Part shown: one piece after another, positions 1 to 9,934 of the stretch
How the letters are laid out: each line of letters begins with the position of its first letter
Position numbering within the stretch: the stretch's first letter is position 1
From: Ampullaceana balthica
Lineage: Eukaryota; Mollusca; Gastropoda; Lymnaeidae
Assembly (NCBI GenBank): GCA_944989445.1
Contig: CALYLW010000169.1
Coordinates: forward strand, 388,501 to 452,500
Reading direction: 5' to 3'
Length of the DNA: 64,000 nt
Program-made: the position numbers and the translations under genes
The notes under the pieces: model-generated
Seen by the model: the letters and a program-made list of their open reading frames with translations, nothing else
Databases searched by the model: none
Told to the model about the DNA's origin: nothing

Positions 1-300
1 ATTTAACATTCTAGAAACAAAGAAAGAGCACGATGCATGCAATCGTTCCCAATGAAATGAGAGGTGATTTCTAGCCCACTTGGGCGGTCACCGTCATGGA
101 GGCAATAAAAATCAAATTTATTTTAATGTTTAAAATCTTCTTTAAAGCTTTAGGAAACCACATAGAAATGTAGAAGTTGTGGTCAGGTGTAATCAAGAAA
201 AGTTTACTTCTATTAATACAATAAAAAATGATTGTTTTTTTTCGGCGAAATATAAAACCAAAATATATAACTATCACATTAGCGGTAGAGGGATTCATTC
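1..300. other. AT-rich unique spacer
   Basis: I see no gene, RNA or repeat here. The DNA is AT-rich. A 75-codon frame on the minus strand has no recognisable motif and looks like chance. Confidence 0.5.
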
Positions 301-750
301 ATATGGAATATAAGATGTCTAGCAATGTGCATGGAGTATGAGATGAGTCTAGCACTGTGCATGTAATATGAGATGAGTCTAGCACTGTGCATGTAATATG
401 AGATGAGTCTAGCACTGTGCATGTAATATGAGATGAGTCTAGCACTGTGCATGTAAAATGAGATGAGTCTAGCATTGTGCATGTAATATGAGATGAGTCT
501 AGCACTGTGCATGTAATATGAGTTGAGTCTAGCACTGTGCATGTAATATGAGATGAGTCTAGCACTGTGCATGTAATATGAGATGAGTCTAGCACTGTGC
601 ATGTAATATGAGATGAGTCTAGCACTGTGCATTTAATATGAGATGAGTCTAGCACTGTGCATGTAATATGAGATGAGTCTAGCACTGTGCATGGAATATG
701 AGATGAGTCTAGAACTGTGCATGAAATATGAGATGAGTCTAGCACTATAA
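301..750. repeat. 30-bp minisatellite, 15 units
   Basis: Fifteen consecutive 30-bp units fill exactly 450 bases with no insertion or deletion. The core is AGATGAGTCTAGCACTGTGC, preceded by a variable ATGTAATATG. The first and last units are the most diverged, as expected when exchange homogenises the middle of an array. Because 30 is divisible by three, the minus strand stays open in two frames, giving periodic ten-residue peptides. I regard these as by-products of the period, since they lack any non-repeat domain. Confidence 0.95.
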
Positions 751-840
751 GTGGAATAGTGTGTGAAAATCGAGATGTGTGGAATCTCAAATCTACCATT
801 GTGTGAAAACTGAGTTGTGTGGAAAATGCGGTATGTGGAT
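751..840. repeat. Two diverged copies of a GTGTGAAAA motif
   Basis: Two related segments about 39 bp apart share GTGTGAAAA followed by GAG(A/T)TGTGTGGAA. They sit between two minisatellites and may be a decayed array. Confidence 0.4.
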
Positions 841-1011
841 TATGTGATGTGCCGAGTATTATGTGATGTGCCCAGTATTATGTGATGTGCCGAGTATTAT
901 ATGATGTGCCGAGTATTATGTGATGTGCCGAGTATTATGTGATGTGCCGAGTATTATATGATGTGCCGAGTATTATGTGATGTGCCGAGTATTATGTGAT
1001 GTGCCGAGTAT
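841..1011. repeat. 19-bp minisatellite, 9 units
   Basis: Nine 19-bp units with consensus TATGTGATGTGCCGAGTAT follow one another without indels. Variants are single substitutions, such as CCCAGTAT in unit two and TATATGATG in two later units. The array ends abruptly at TTCCAGACTC. Confidence 0.95.
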
Positions 1012-1960
1012 TCCAGACTCCAGAACATAATAAGCTTTCACCATTAGCACCAATGACAAGCCATTGCACTAACGAAACGCGCTGTAGAACCAATTTTCAA
1101 ATCGATTTCTCGCTTTGATTATATTAGTTCACAATCGATTTGCCTTTTCCGCCTGGTGTAGCCGTGTGTGTCCCAGATCGATATCAGACGGCCCCAAAGA
1201 GTGTGATCGACTACACTAATCCGACTAAAGTAACTGGACACAAACATTTGGGATCAGGGGAAATCAGGGAAATAGTGGGCGGGGTGGGTATGGAGATGGT
1301 GAGACGAAGTAGATGGTCATGTGTAGGGAATGGAGAGAGGGACACATGAAATCGACTATGCCCCCCCCCTCTGGAAACTAAGGGCGGTGTGAGATTCCTT
1401 CACTTATTAATTGTAATAGCCGACGAGCCTAACATTGAACATCTTGATGTAAGACATGAGACCATCGATACACAAGTCTCCAAAAACGATTATTGAACGT
1501 TCCACGAGTTGAACATGACACATGAGCCCAAACATTGTGAGCTGACAACATACATTCTTTAGCCCGAATAAATGTCTTGAATTGAGAGAAAATGTGATTC
1601 TTTCTTCCACTCCAGTATGACAAAGCAAATGACCAACACATCCCCATTAATCCTGTAAGGTCACGCCCATTAATCCTGTAAGGTCACGCCCATTAACTAC
1701 ATGAGTTTTTCAACCATGGAAGGATGCGGGTTATTCAAGTAGAGTATACTGTATGTTTTGTCGTTATCGCATGGAAAATAATTTATATGTAACAGGTGTT
1801 ATGTGCATTATGTCATATACACATCAACTACACCAAACTGTGACTACGGAAAATTATATACAATGATAACTTTTACACGTCAGTGTCAGACTTTTCATTA
1901 CGAACTGTATGGCATTCCCATATCATACATATACCCATGAACTTTTATAGCAATGAGGTT
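1012..1960. other. Mostly unique spacer with a short tandem duplication
   Basis: A 23-bp segment containing TCCTGTAAGGTCACGCC is present twice in tandem from 1645 to about 1696. The frames at 1140-1349 (plus) and 1407-1647 (minus) match no family I recognise. Nothing else stands out. Confidence 0.5.
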
Positions 1961-2264
1961 GATATCTAATGATTAGCTCGAGCAAGACTGGATTCGGTGG
2001 ACAGAGCGGAGGAATCACTAGTAGGTCAACGGTCAAAAAGGCGATTCTCAGCAAAGAGTTGTGGAACGCTAAAGGCATGACAAGACACACAGGACATCAT
2101 GGCCATCCACTGCACCCGTCTCCATCACCAGCCGTCTCGACTTTGTCCTGCCGCTGGATCAAGATGGTCTCGGGCGAGAGAGTGAGATCGACGAACTGCG
2201 CAACACCTTCTCACTTAAATCCAAGTCACCGCGCAAGTCACTTTTCTCATCAATCCCATAACAA
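1961..2264 (+). other. Unclassified sequence upstream of a LINE relic
   Basis: A plus-strand frame is open from 1969 to 2307, and its last residues belong to the LINE relic that follows. Before about 2265 I cannot match the translation to a reverse transcriptase. It may be a more decayed part of the same element or unrelated flank. Confidence 0.35.
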
Positions 2265-2887
2265 GCTGAAAGTGAACAGGGCAGTGGTGCTCCCCACACT
2301 GCTATAGGCTTGTGAAACTTGGACTGTATATCAGCGCCATGCAAGAAAGCTTAACCACTTTCATACAAGCCCCAGGAAGATCCTCGGCATAAAGTGGAGG
2401 ACAAAATTTCAGACACAGTGGTACTGACCAAGGCAGATCTCAACAGCATCTTCACCCTCCTGATACAGTCCCAGCTTCACTGGGCAGGGCACGTAGTCCG
2501 AATGCCAGACGAGAGACTGCCAAAGAGAATCTTCTATGGCGAGCTCCAGCATGGCCAGCGGTCCCACGGTGGGTAAAAGAAACGCTTCAAAGACACACTA
2601 AAAGCCTCACAGAAAGCGTTTGCCATCAAGCCAGACACGTGGGAACAGGCTGCAATGGACCGATCAACCTGGCGCTCTTCTATCCACGAAGGTGCCAAGT
2701 CATGCGAGGCACACCGGATCGCCGCCGCAGAAAAGAAGAGGCAAGCCTGAAAGGCCCGTGCTGTCAACCCTCCTGGAGATGTCCCACTCGTCCCTTCTGT
2801 TTCCGAACCTTCCGTGCAAGGATCGGCCTCATCAGCCATCTGCGCACGCACAAACAGAGCCAGTCCCAGCAACCCTCTGATAACTAG
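2265..2887 (+). pseudogene. C-terminal relic of a LINE ORF2 ending in a C2H2 finger
   Basis: This is the tail of a non-LTR retrotransposon polyprotein, downstream of the reverse transcriptase catalytic core. A stretch ending AVVLPTLL is followed by a stop at 2305-2307 and then a continuation with ACETWTVYQRHARKLNHF, a segment typical of LINE thumb and C-terminal regions. After a frame change near 2390 the reading continues with QLHWAGHVVRMPDERLPKR and, beyond stops at 2574-2576 and 2748-2750, KPDTWEQAAMDRSTWRS. A further frame change leads to a C2H2-like finger at about 2780-2851 (FRTFRARIGLISHLRTH). The expected C-x2-C pair is disturbed: an Arg stands where a Cys would be, leaving C-x5-C. 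With at least three stops and two frame changes it cannot be functional. The endonuclease and the catalytic FADD or YADD motif are absent, so it is 5'-truncated. Confidence 0.85.
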
Positions 2888-3362
2888 AGTGGTCCTCGTC
2901 GAATCGACGGACAAACAAACAGCTCGAACAAACACACGGGAACAAGGTTTGATAGATACGGGGATCGACGAGTCCAGGGTTTCAGGAAAGCACAAGGGTC
3001 GAAGACAGAACGTGTGTCACAGATAGTGCATTATCAAAGACGGAACATGGATCAAAGACATCACCGTAAGCAAAGACAGCAAAAGCAGTTAATGACAGAA
3101 TATGAATGATGAAAGACGGTTATAGGATAAAAAAAAGACAGTACAATTATCAAATACAGTACAAGTATCCAACTAAGTAAAGTCGATGTGTCCGATAGAC
3201 CTCTATAGACAGAATGAAGCTTACTGGCCTCATGAAAACATAACACCCAGCTTTAACGTAATAGACAAGTCAAACGGTATCTTATGGACACCCTGAGACA
3301 CGTCAAAAAATGTTACTGACATTAGAGACACAGCAAAATGGATCTTATAGGCATCAAGTCAA
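2888..3362. other. Spacer with scattered AAAGACAG-like motifs
   Basis: Short motifs of the type AAAGACAG, AAAGACGG and GAGACAC recur irregularly between about 3000 and 3350. They could be a strongly decayed minisatellite, but no fixed period is visible by eye. No gene is seen. Confidence 0.35.
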
Positions 3363-4594
3363 TCAGACCCTGGTAATTACAGACTTGTATCACTTACTAG
3401 TATCACCTGTAAATTACTATAACACATAATATATAGTAAAATAGTTGGCCACCTAGACAAATTATGCCCTATGCCCACATCAACACGGCTTTAGAAAAAA
3501 CAGATCATGTGAAACACAATTACTAGGTTTAATAGATGAACTATCAAAAGGCTTAGACAAAAATGATCAAATAGATACAATATTACTAGACTTCTCAAAA
3601 GCATTTGACAAAGTTCACCACCTTAGTTTACTTAAAAAACTTAACTACTTTGGAATCTCAGGTCCCTTACATCACTGGATCCAAGACTTCCTTTTGGGCA
3701 GGGAGCAAACTGTAATAATTAATGGATCTAAGTCTGCACCAATAAAGGTTAACTCAGGAGTTCCACAAGGAACTGTGCTAGGTCCCTTACTCTTTTTAAT
3801 TTATATAAATGATTTGCCCAACAACATCTCAACAGGAACAAAAGTTAGGTTATTTGCTGATGATTGTATAATCTATAGAACAATTAAATCAGAAAAAGAT
3901 AGCAACATTTTACAAAAAGACTTAGATGAATTGATAAAATGGGAAACTAACTGGAGTATGTCTTTCCACCCAGAAAAGTGTAAACTGTTAAGAGTAACAA
4001 AGAAAAAGAAACAAATAAAATTCAAAATATTACATTCATGGAAAAGAACTGACCCAAACTAAAGATGCAAAATACTTAATAAGTAGTCTTAATAAATGAG
4101 AAACTATCATGGAATCCCCATGTCAATGAAGTTATAAAAAAATCAAACAAAACCTTAGGCTTTATAAAAAGAAACTTTAACAAATGTAATAGAGATATAA
4201 AACTAAAATGCTACCTCACTTAGGTGAGACTTGTACAAGAATATGCATCTTCTGTATGGGACCCATCCACCAAAGAAAGCATTGATAAACTAGAACAAAT
4301 TCAAAAAAGAGCTGCCAGATTCATTACTGGAGAATATTCAAAACTGACAAGAATAACACCATTAGCTAAATCATTAAACCTTGAAACACTAGAGGATAGA
4401 AGAACCAAGAGTAAAGTAGTAATCATAAATAAATCAATTAACTCTAATTTAGAAATACAACACAAAGATAAGGATAAAAACACCTTTCTTATTCCGTATG
4501 CAAGAACAAACACATACAAGTTTTCGTTCTTCCCGTCCGGAATTCGGGCGTGGAATGGGTTGCCTCAAGAAACCAGGAAAACCAACACTTTATA
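3363..4594 (+). pseudogene. Jockey/CR1-type LINE reverse transcriptase, broken
   Basis: The sequence encodes most of a non-LTR reverse transcriptase in several frames. Visible in order are SDPGNYRLVSLTSITCKLL (fingers), QHGFRKNRSCETQLL, the catalytic-Asp block LLDFSKAFDKV (about 3583-3615), GVPQGTVLGPLLFLIYINDL (about 3757-3816), and the catalytic FADD at 3852-3863. Downstream are the thumb and C-terminal segments KLSWNPHVNEVIKKSNKTLG, EYASSVWDPSTKESIDKLEQ and FSFFPSGIRAWNGLP. All three catalytic aspartates survive. The reading is nevertheless broken by a stop near 3420, a frame change near 3478, changes and loss of sequence at about 4030-4110, and a stop near 4220. The endonuclease domain is missing, so the copy is 5'-truncated. 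Its AT-rich codon use differs from the GC-richer LINE relic at 2265-2887, so the two are different families. Confidence 0.93.
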
Positions 4595-4710
4595 AACATT
4601 TAAAACTCTAATAAAAATACAGGACTAAACACAAACCATAGATAAGCGTAGGACGCAATAATCTTCTGTATAGAAGGAGCGTCTGTAAACAGATAAGATA
4701 AGATAAGAAT
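4595..4710 (+). mobile_element. 3' UTR and GATAA-type tail of the LINE
   Basis: After the last stop the element continues for about 90 bases. It ends with a small hairpin (TCTG-TAAA-CAGA, about 4682-4693) followed directly by tandem ATAAG/GATAA units up to about 4709. Non-LTR elements of the CR1 and jockey groups often end in short microsatellite tails rather than poly(A), so I place the 3' end of the insertion here. Confidence 0.75.
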
Positions 4711-4763
4711 ACCAGACACTTGACCCGATCTCTCATGAGATTTGGCAACCATTGCTATCAATG

Positions 4764-5315
4764 CCCCTCACACACACAACGGCTCTGCCCCACACACGCA
4801 ACGGGTCTGTCCCCACACACGCAACGGGTCTGTCCCCACACACGCAACGGGTCTGTCCCCACACACGCAACGGGTCTGTCCCCACACACGCAATGGGTCT
4901 GTCCCCACACACGCAACGGGTCTGTCCCCACAAACGCAAAGAGTCTGTCCCCACACACGTGTATGTCGCCCCACAAACAACGTATCTGTCCCACACACAC
5001 AACGGGTATGTCCACACACACGTGTATATCTCCCCACATCCAAAACGTGTCTGTCCCCACACACACGCAACGGGTCTGTCCCCACATACGTGTATGTCTC
5101 CCCACAAACAACATGTCTGTCCCCACACACAGAACAGCTTTGCCCCACACACACAAACGATCTTCCCCCACAAACAACGGGTCTTCCCCACACAAACACA
5201 CAACGTGTCTGTCCCAACACACACACAACGGCTCTGCCCCCCCCCACACACACAAACGATCTGCCCCCCACATACAACGGGTCCGCCCCCCCCCCACACA
5301 CACACACAGCGGGTC
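4764..5315. repeat. 24-bp minisatellite, about 22 units
   Basis: The unit is 24 bp with core CACACGCAACGGGTCTGT joined to a run of four C. The left third is regular, while from about 4950 the units become irregular with ACAAAC, TGTATGTC and poly-C variants. Since 24 is divisible by three and the unit lacks stops, long overlapping frames occur on both strands and in several phases. The translations are low-complexity Cys/Thr/His peptides with no domain, so I do not call a gene. Confidence 0.93.
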
Positions 5316-5394
5316 TTTTCTTCCATAATTGATAGAACAAATATAAATAGACGCGAGTGTGAAAGCAGGTTATTGGTAATAGGCATTGTGTAAA

Positions 5395-5421
5395 TTATAT
5401 ATATAATATATATATATCTTG
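5395..5421. repeat. AT microsatellite
   Basis: A short run of alternating A and T with one AA interruption. Confidence 0.85.
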
Positions 5422-5814
5422 GATCAGTTGCATCGGAATAAGAGTGAATGGGTAGAAAATGAAATAAATAAAGAAAGCAACAAGGTAACTTTTTATATAC
5501 CGTTGTGCATGAATGACCAACAAAAGAAACGCAAACTCCATGAACAAAACTCTACTGTAACAGATGTGGATTGAAAGGGCAGAAAGGTGTTAGTTGTTGA
5601 CTGATTGGTTTGAATAAGTACAGAAATGGGAAAAAAAAAGGGGGGGGATGGAAAGGTACCGCAGTTGTGTAGTGGAAGTCTAACCAGGATATCAACTCCT
5701 AACTATGGCTTGAGTTACAATGTAAGATAATAAGAAAAGTGGTGTCAAACTAACACTGAGCATCATTACACTAAAGAAATTTGACCTGACAACCATTATT
5801 AATAATATGGATCC
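5422..5814. other. Unique spacer
   Basis: No gene or repeat is recognised. A short A-then-G homopolymer lies at about 5630-5648. Confidence 0.5.
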
Positions 5815-6004
5815 GAATAACACGAAACCTACGGAATAACACGAAACCTACGGAATAACACCAAATCTACCGAATAACTCGAAACCTACCGAATAACACG
5901 AATCCTACCGAATAACACGAAGCCTGCCGAATAACACGAAGCCTGCCGAATAACACGAAGCCTGTCGAATAACACGAAGCCTGCCGAATAACACGAAGCC
6001 TACC
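5815..6004. repeat. 19-bp minisatellite, 10 units
   Basis: Ten 19-bp units with consensus GAATAACACGAAGCCTGCC run without indels for 190 bases. A gradient is visible: the left units carry AAACCTACG and the right units carry AAGCCTGCC. Confidence 0.95.
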
Positions 6005-7018
6005 GTATTCAAGCCCTAAATCCATATGGACATTCTCTAATCATCCCTGGTTTGTCAACTACTCATGTACAACACATTTCTACTATAAGTGGCAATACAT
6101 TTAGGTTATATAGAATAATCATACATAATAATAAGCATACATATACAATACCGTAGAATGTAGAAGACTTAGAATGTATATAAACCATACAATTAAGGAT
6201 TAATACGTGTATGCAACTTGTTCTGAAAATAAATTAATGCCCCCTCCCCCTTTTTTCCAGTTTCTCTTCTTTTTTTCTTCTTTTTTTTTGTGGTCTAAAC
6301 CCCATCTCACAAGCTCATGTTGGCTTCATTGATTTCACTGCAATCAATAAACACAAGAGGAACGAGTCGTTAGAGATCATTCACCCTCCCCTGTCCTCGA
6401 CACTCTGGCCTCTCATATTCACGTCCATAAAACTTGATAGCCCACTCTCAACTTTCTCTTCACCTTTTAAAAATTCCCCAGACTCCTTCTCTTCACTACC
6501 TACGCCTAATGACGTGTTTGATTTTGTACAACCACAGACAGACTACCGCCCACATATCACCCTTTAGTTGTATTACTGTGGAGGCAAGTCACGTGATTGT
6601 TACGGCCACGGGGCCCCAGTGTTACGGTCATGGTACGGCTACAGTGTTACGGTCATGGTGCGGCTATAGTGTTATAGCCTAAAACGACAATAAGTACCGT
6701 GTTGAGTACAGCTATGTCGATATGGTTGTATGAGCGAAGCAGTGCGAGAAGTTGGGATCAGATTCAAACGGCCAAGTGGTTGGACGTTAAAAGGATACCA
6801 CAAAGGTTTAGCTACTGACGTACACATTATTTAGGTGCAACGCTAACCCTAGCAAAAATATTACTTTTGAGTGCACTCCTGCCAAGGAAAATCCAAATTT
6901 AATTAACTAAGCTTAATAGTCATGTGCGCACACATTGTTTTGCTTTAAAACATTGTGCGACCACTCATACCTCACCTGCGCTGATTTTTTCTTTTCTTTC
7001 TTTTTTTTCTTCTTTTTT
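6005..7018. other. Spacer with a 25-bp short tandem repeat
   Basis: From about 6598 to 6676 a unit containing GTGTTACGGTCATGGT is repeated at 25-bp spacing for two full copies plus partial ends. Polypyrimidine runs lie at about 6240-6290 and 6985-7018. The frame at 6434-6682 has no recognisable motif. No gene is supported. Confidence 0.5.
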
Positions 7019-7330
7019 GTGTCACTTAACAATGCATTGTATCAAAATCTCAGATCGGACGAATGTACTGTAATTAAAATATTTATTATTTTTTAGTTTA
7101 TCTCTATGTAGCATGTGTAGCCGTCTGCTATAGTTGACCTTCACGGGTCACTCGAGATTTACTCCTGCCCTCGATGACCACATCCCCGTGTTTTACAGTA
7201 CGGAGAGTTCAGTCACGTTCAGTCTTTAAAATGTCGCGCGGTAGTATTATATTGAAAATCAATACTTTTAGTTATGTCTCATATATAAGGGATTTGTAGT
7301 CAAATACTTTGTTTTTACGGATTGTTTATT
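7019..7330 (+). mobile_element. R1 dispersed repeat, copy A
   Basis: This AT-rich stretch is one of several copies of the same non-coding sequence in the window, called R1 here. The landmarks, in order, are TGTCACTTAACAATGCATTG, a TTTAGTTTATCTC segment, GTCTGCTATAGTTGACCT, CCCCGTGTTTTACAG, GTTCAGTCACGTTCAGTCT and CTCATATATAAGGGATTT. Copy B at 50431-50795 matches it almost throughout. It encodes nothing. The type of element is uncertain, but its repeated occurrence and the foldback form at 39766-40490 suggest a non-autonomous DNA element. Confidence 0.8.
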
Positions 7331-8211
7331 TTTCAATTCAACATCATTTATATCAAAATGAAATGTGGACATAAATTATTGTTTGTAATGATCAACGTGC
7401 GCTATTACAGTATATTCCAATCAAACTATACATTACATGATAAAGATGTATAGCTGTGTAAAAATTTCGAAATATGACTTCATTATTAAAATTAAAGAAA
7501 AATGTTCAAACTTAAATGTAAATATATTATAATATGTCCTACTCAAGTGGAGAAAAGAACATGGTAGGCTTTATTGCATATTGCAATCAAAATTGCATGA
7601 TTCACCATGGCTTGCAGTGAGCACAAGTTCGGTGACCGCCATTTATTCGTTTATAAGGGTATTGACCCTTTGTTACTACTCAGGCTAATGTTGTTTTAAA
7701 CCTTACACAAAATTGAATGGCAATACCCGAACCCTATACCCGTAGCGTTTATAGAACAATTATTACCTCTCAGCAACCCCCACCACAGCCACCACAAACG
7801 TCTTTACAACTCTTAGAATACTAGCCTAGGTACTCTTATGATTAGGTCTTTTAGTTCACCTTGTTACCAACATACAAACTTAGAATACACGCCCTTTCAT
7901 TAAACAAACCCAAACTGTTCCCCACACTAGCATCCAAACAAGTCAAGTCGGAGAGAAACCAGTGACGCGTCACTGACATTCATTGCATTCAATTGCCGTT
8001 GAGTTGTAAAGCATAAAGAAGGCGGCGTCACCGCGTTTCATTGCAGGGGTAAAAAAGCGTCAATCAGTTTCATCACATAAGAGGGGTCATAGTTCATAGC
8101 CATTGAGAAGTGAGAGTCGTGACTGTGGAAGGATTGGTTTGTGACTAAACATCAGATTATTTTTCTTTTCAGCAACATCTTAATGAAGTACATAAGATGT
8201 AACTACGCTAT
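7331..8211. other. Unique spacer
   Basis: I see no gene, array or transposon end in this stretch. Confidence 0.5.
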
Positions 8212-8500
8212 CAGTCGGTCAGCTGTTAAGCGAGTTCCAGTCTATCAGTAAAGTGAGTTCCAGTATGAGTTAAGTGAGTTCCAGTCTGAGTTAAGTGAGT
8301 TCCAGTCTATCAGTTAAGCGGGTTCCAGTCTGAGTTGTTAAGTGAGTTCCAGTCTGAGTTGTTAAGTGAGTTCCAGTCTGAGTTGTTAAGTTGGTTCCAG
8401 ACTTAGTTGTTAAGTGAGTTCCAGTCTATCAGTTAAGTGGCTTCCAGACTGAGTTGTTAAGTGAGTTCCAGTCTGAGTTGTTAAGTGGGTTCCAATCTAT
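8212..8500. repeat. 21-24-bp minisatellite, interrupted by a SINE
   Basis: Units share TTAAGTGAGTTCCAGTCTG, with a 21-bp form and a 24-bp form that has an extra GTT. Some units carry TATCAG in place of TGAG. The array continues for one more unit at 8719-8753 beyond a 218-bp insertion. Confidence 0.9.
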
Positions 8501-8718
8501 GAGTGTCCCATAACCTCGGGGTCGTAGGGGGTTCTAATGTTTCATTAGAACTTTCTCAGGGCTTGATAGACCTGGCGGCGCCGATCTCCTCTCCAGGTCA
8601 GCGTAGGACTTTTCTAGCTATAATCATTTATCAACATTTTTATTGTGGGCTTAACGTGGGCTAGATCCCACGCCCCTCAGCTTGTGAGGCAAGCGCACTA
8701 TTGACTTCTATATCCGGC
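8501..8718 (-). mobile_element. tRNA-derived SINE inserted in a minisatellite
   Basis: Read on the minus strand, the first 70 bases resemble a tRNA. There is an A-box-like segment TAGAAGTCAATAGTG, an anticodon-arm-like perfect stem GCTTG/CAAGC around CCTCA, and a perfect T-arm-like stem CGTGGG/CCCACG enclosing the B-box region (GGGATCTAGCCC). A non-tRNA body of about 145 bp follows. The insertion lies inside the array described to its left. The bases CTAT occur at 8497-8500 and again at 8719-8722, consistent with a short target duplication. An A-to-B-box tRNA-like head plus an unrelated body is the usual layout of SINEs. A tRNA pseudogene embedded in other DNA is the alternative. Confidence 0.7.
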
Positions 8719-8753
8719 CTATCAGTTATTAAATTGGTTCCAGTCTTCCTGAC

Positions 8754-9533
8754 CCTATTTTCAAAAGCACGAACACAACAGCAACAAAACAGATGTCCGA
8801 GGGCGACATCTGGTCAATGCAAAATTAGGTAAGGCCTGCAAGGCAGGACTACGTCACTGACACTATTTCAGGCATGTAGCACACAGGAAAGGGGTGGGAA
8901 GCCCGGCCACCGTTCACACAGCCACTCATCTCCTCCAGGCCAGCAATGGGTCAGTCCATCACAATTGGGTCAGAGGGTGACGGTGTTGCGGTCAACAAGT
9001 TGAAGAATAGCAGGAAGTGAGAAGCCAGAGACAGGTGAGAGCAGCAACAATGAGATCATTTACATTTAACTACCGTATTGTGTAGGTTAACTTAAACTCT
9101 TACCAGTTAAATCTATCCAACAACTAACAACAAGAGCAAGATTGCCATTTGAGGCAAAAAAAATACCAACGTCAAACCCTGTTTGGTCGGTCAATAAGAT
9201 CGAAAGTGACTGTACACGACACGGTAGATTTGCAAAGTTAAAGTGTAACTTCTCACTAGATTCACTAGATCGATCTACGTATATCAGAACTTGTGATGTA
9301 TTCGCTAAAAACTATTTAGCTTTCTACATATGATAGGATTAAACAACATGCGCACGTTTACCAGGTCACAGATTGCTAGATACGTTGGCCTAGCACAATC
9401 CTACATATGATGTCCTCTGGGACAATGATAATGCCACGGGCCACATATAATGTGAACACTTCCATTTGTTTATATGACAACAATCCTTTCTAATATAAGT
9501 GGACAGTTCTGTACGTGGTGTCCAGACACAATG
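8754..9533. other. Unique spacer
   Basis: No gene or repeat is recognised. The 63-codon frame at 9142-9333 has no motif. Confidence 0.5.
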
Positions 9534-9934
9534 CCGTAGATCAGGGGTTGGCAAACTTTTTTTATACTGAGGGCCGCATTGAATATTTTATAGTTATAGG
9601 CGAGCCGCATATATATTTTGTCTACTTCAATTACAATTTACAACGCATAAAATATGAATTAATGATTATAACCATGTACTTGTCATTTTATTTCACAATC
9701 ACACTCTTTTGCACATGTACATTACATTTTAAAATAAGAACTGAAACAGTTTCTAATATGATAAGTTTTACTATTCATTATTATTTCAAAAAACTTCATA
9801 ATACAATGTAACTATGAAGAAATAGGAACATAAATTACATATCAACTATACATAGAGTACAATTATAATTAATGAGATGTATTTAACTTTTCACAATTTT
9901 GGATAATGCTCTTGAACTGTGGAACCAGTTTACT

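Noticed and set aside
279..799. Two long minus-strand ORFs as repeat proteins
   Set aside because: They exist only because the 30-bp unit is a multiple of three and lacks stops in those frames. There is no non-repeat domain or signal peptide.
1140..1349. 69-codon plus-strand ORF
   Set aside because: No motif, no neighbour and a length expected by chance.
4720..5393. Several overlapping ORFs of 180-217 codons on both strands
   Set aside because: All are readings of the 24-bp minisatellite. Being open in many frames at once argues against selection on any one.
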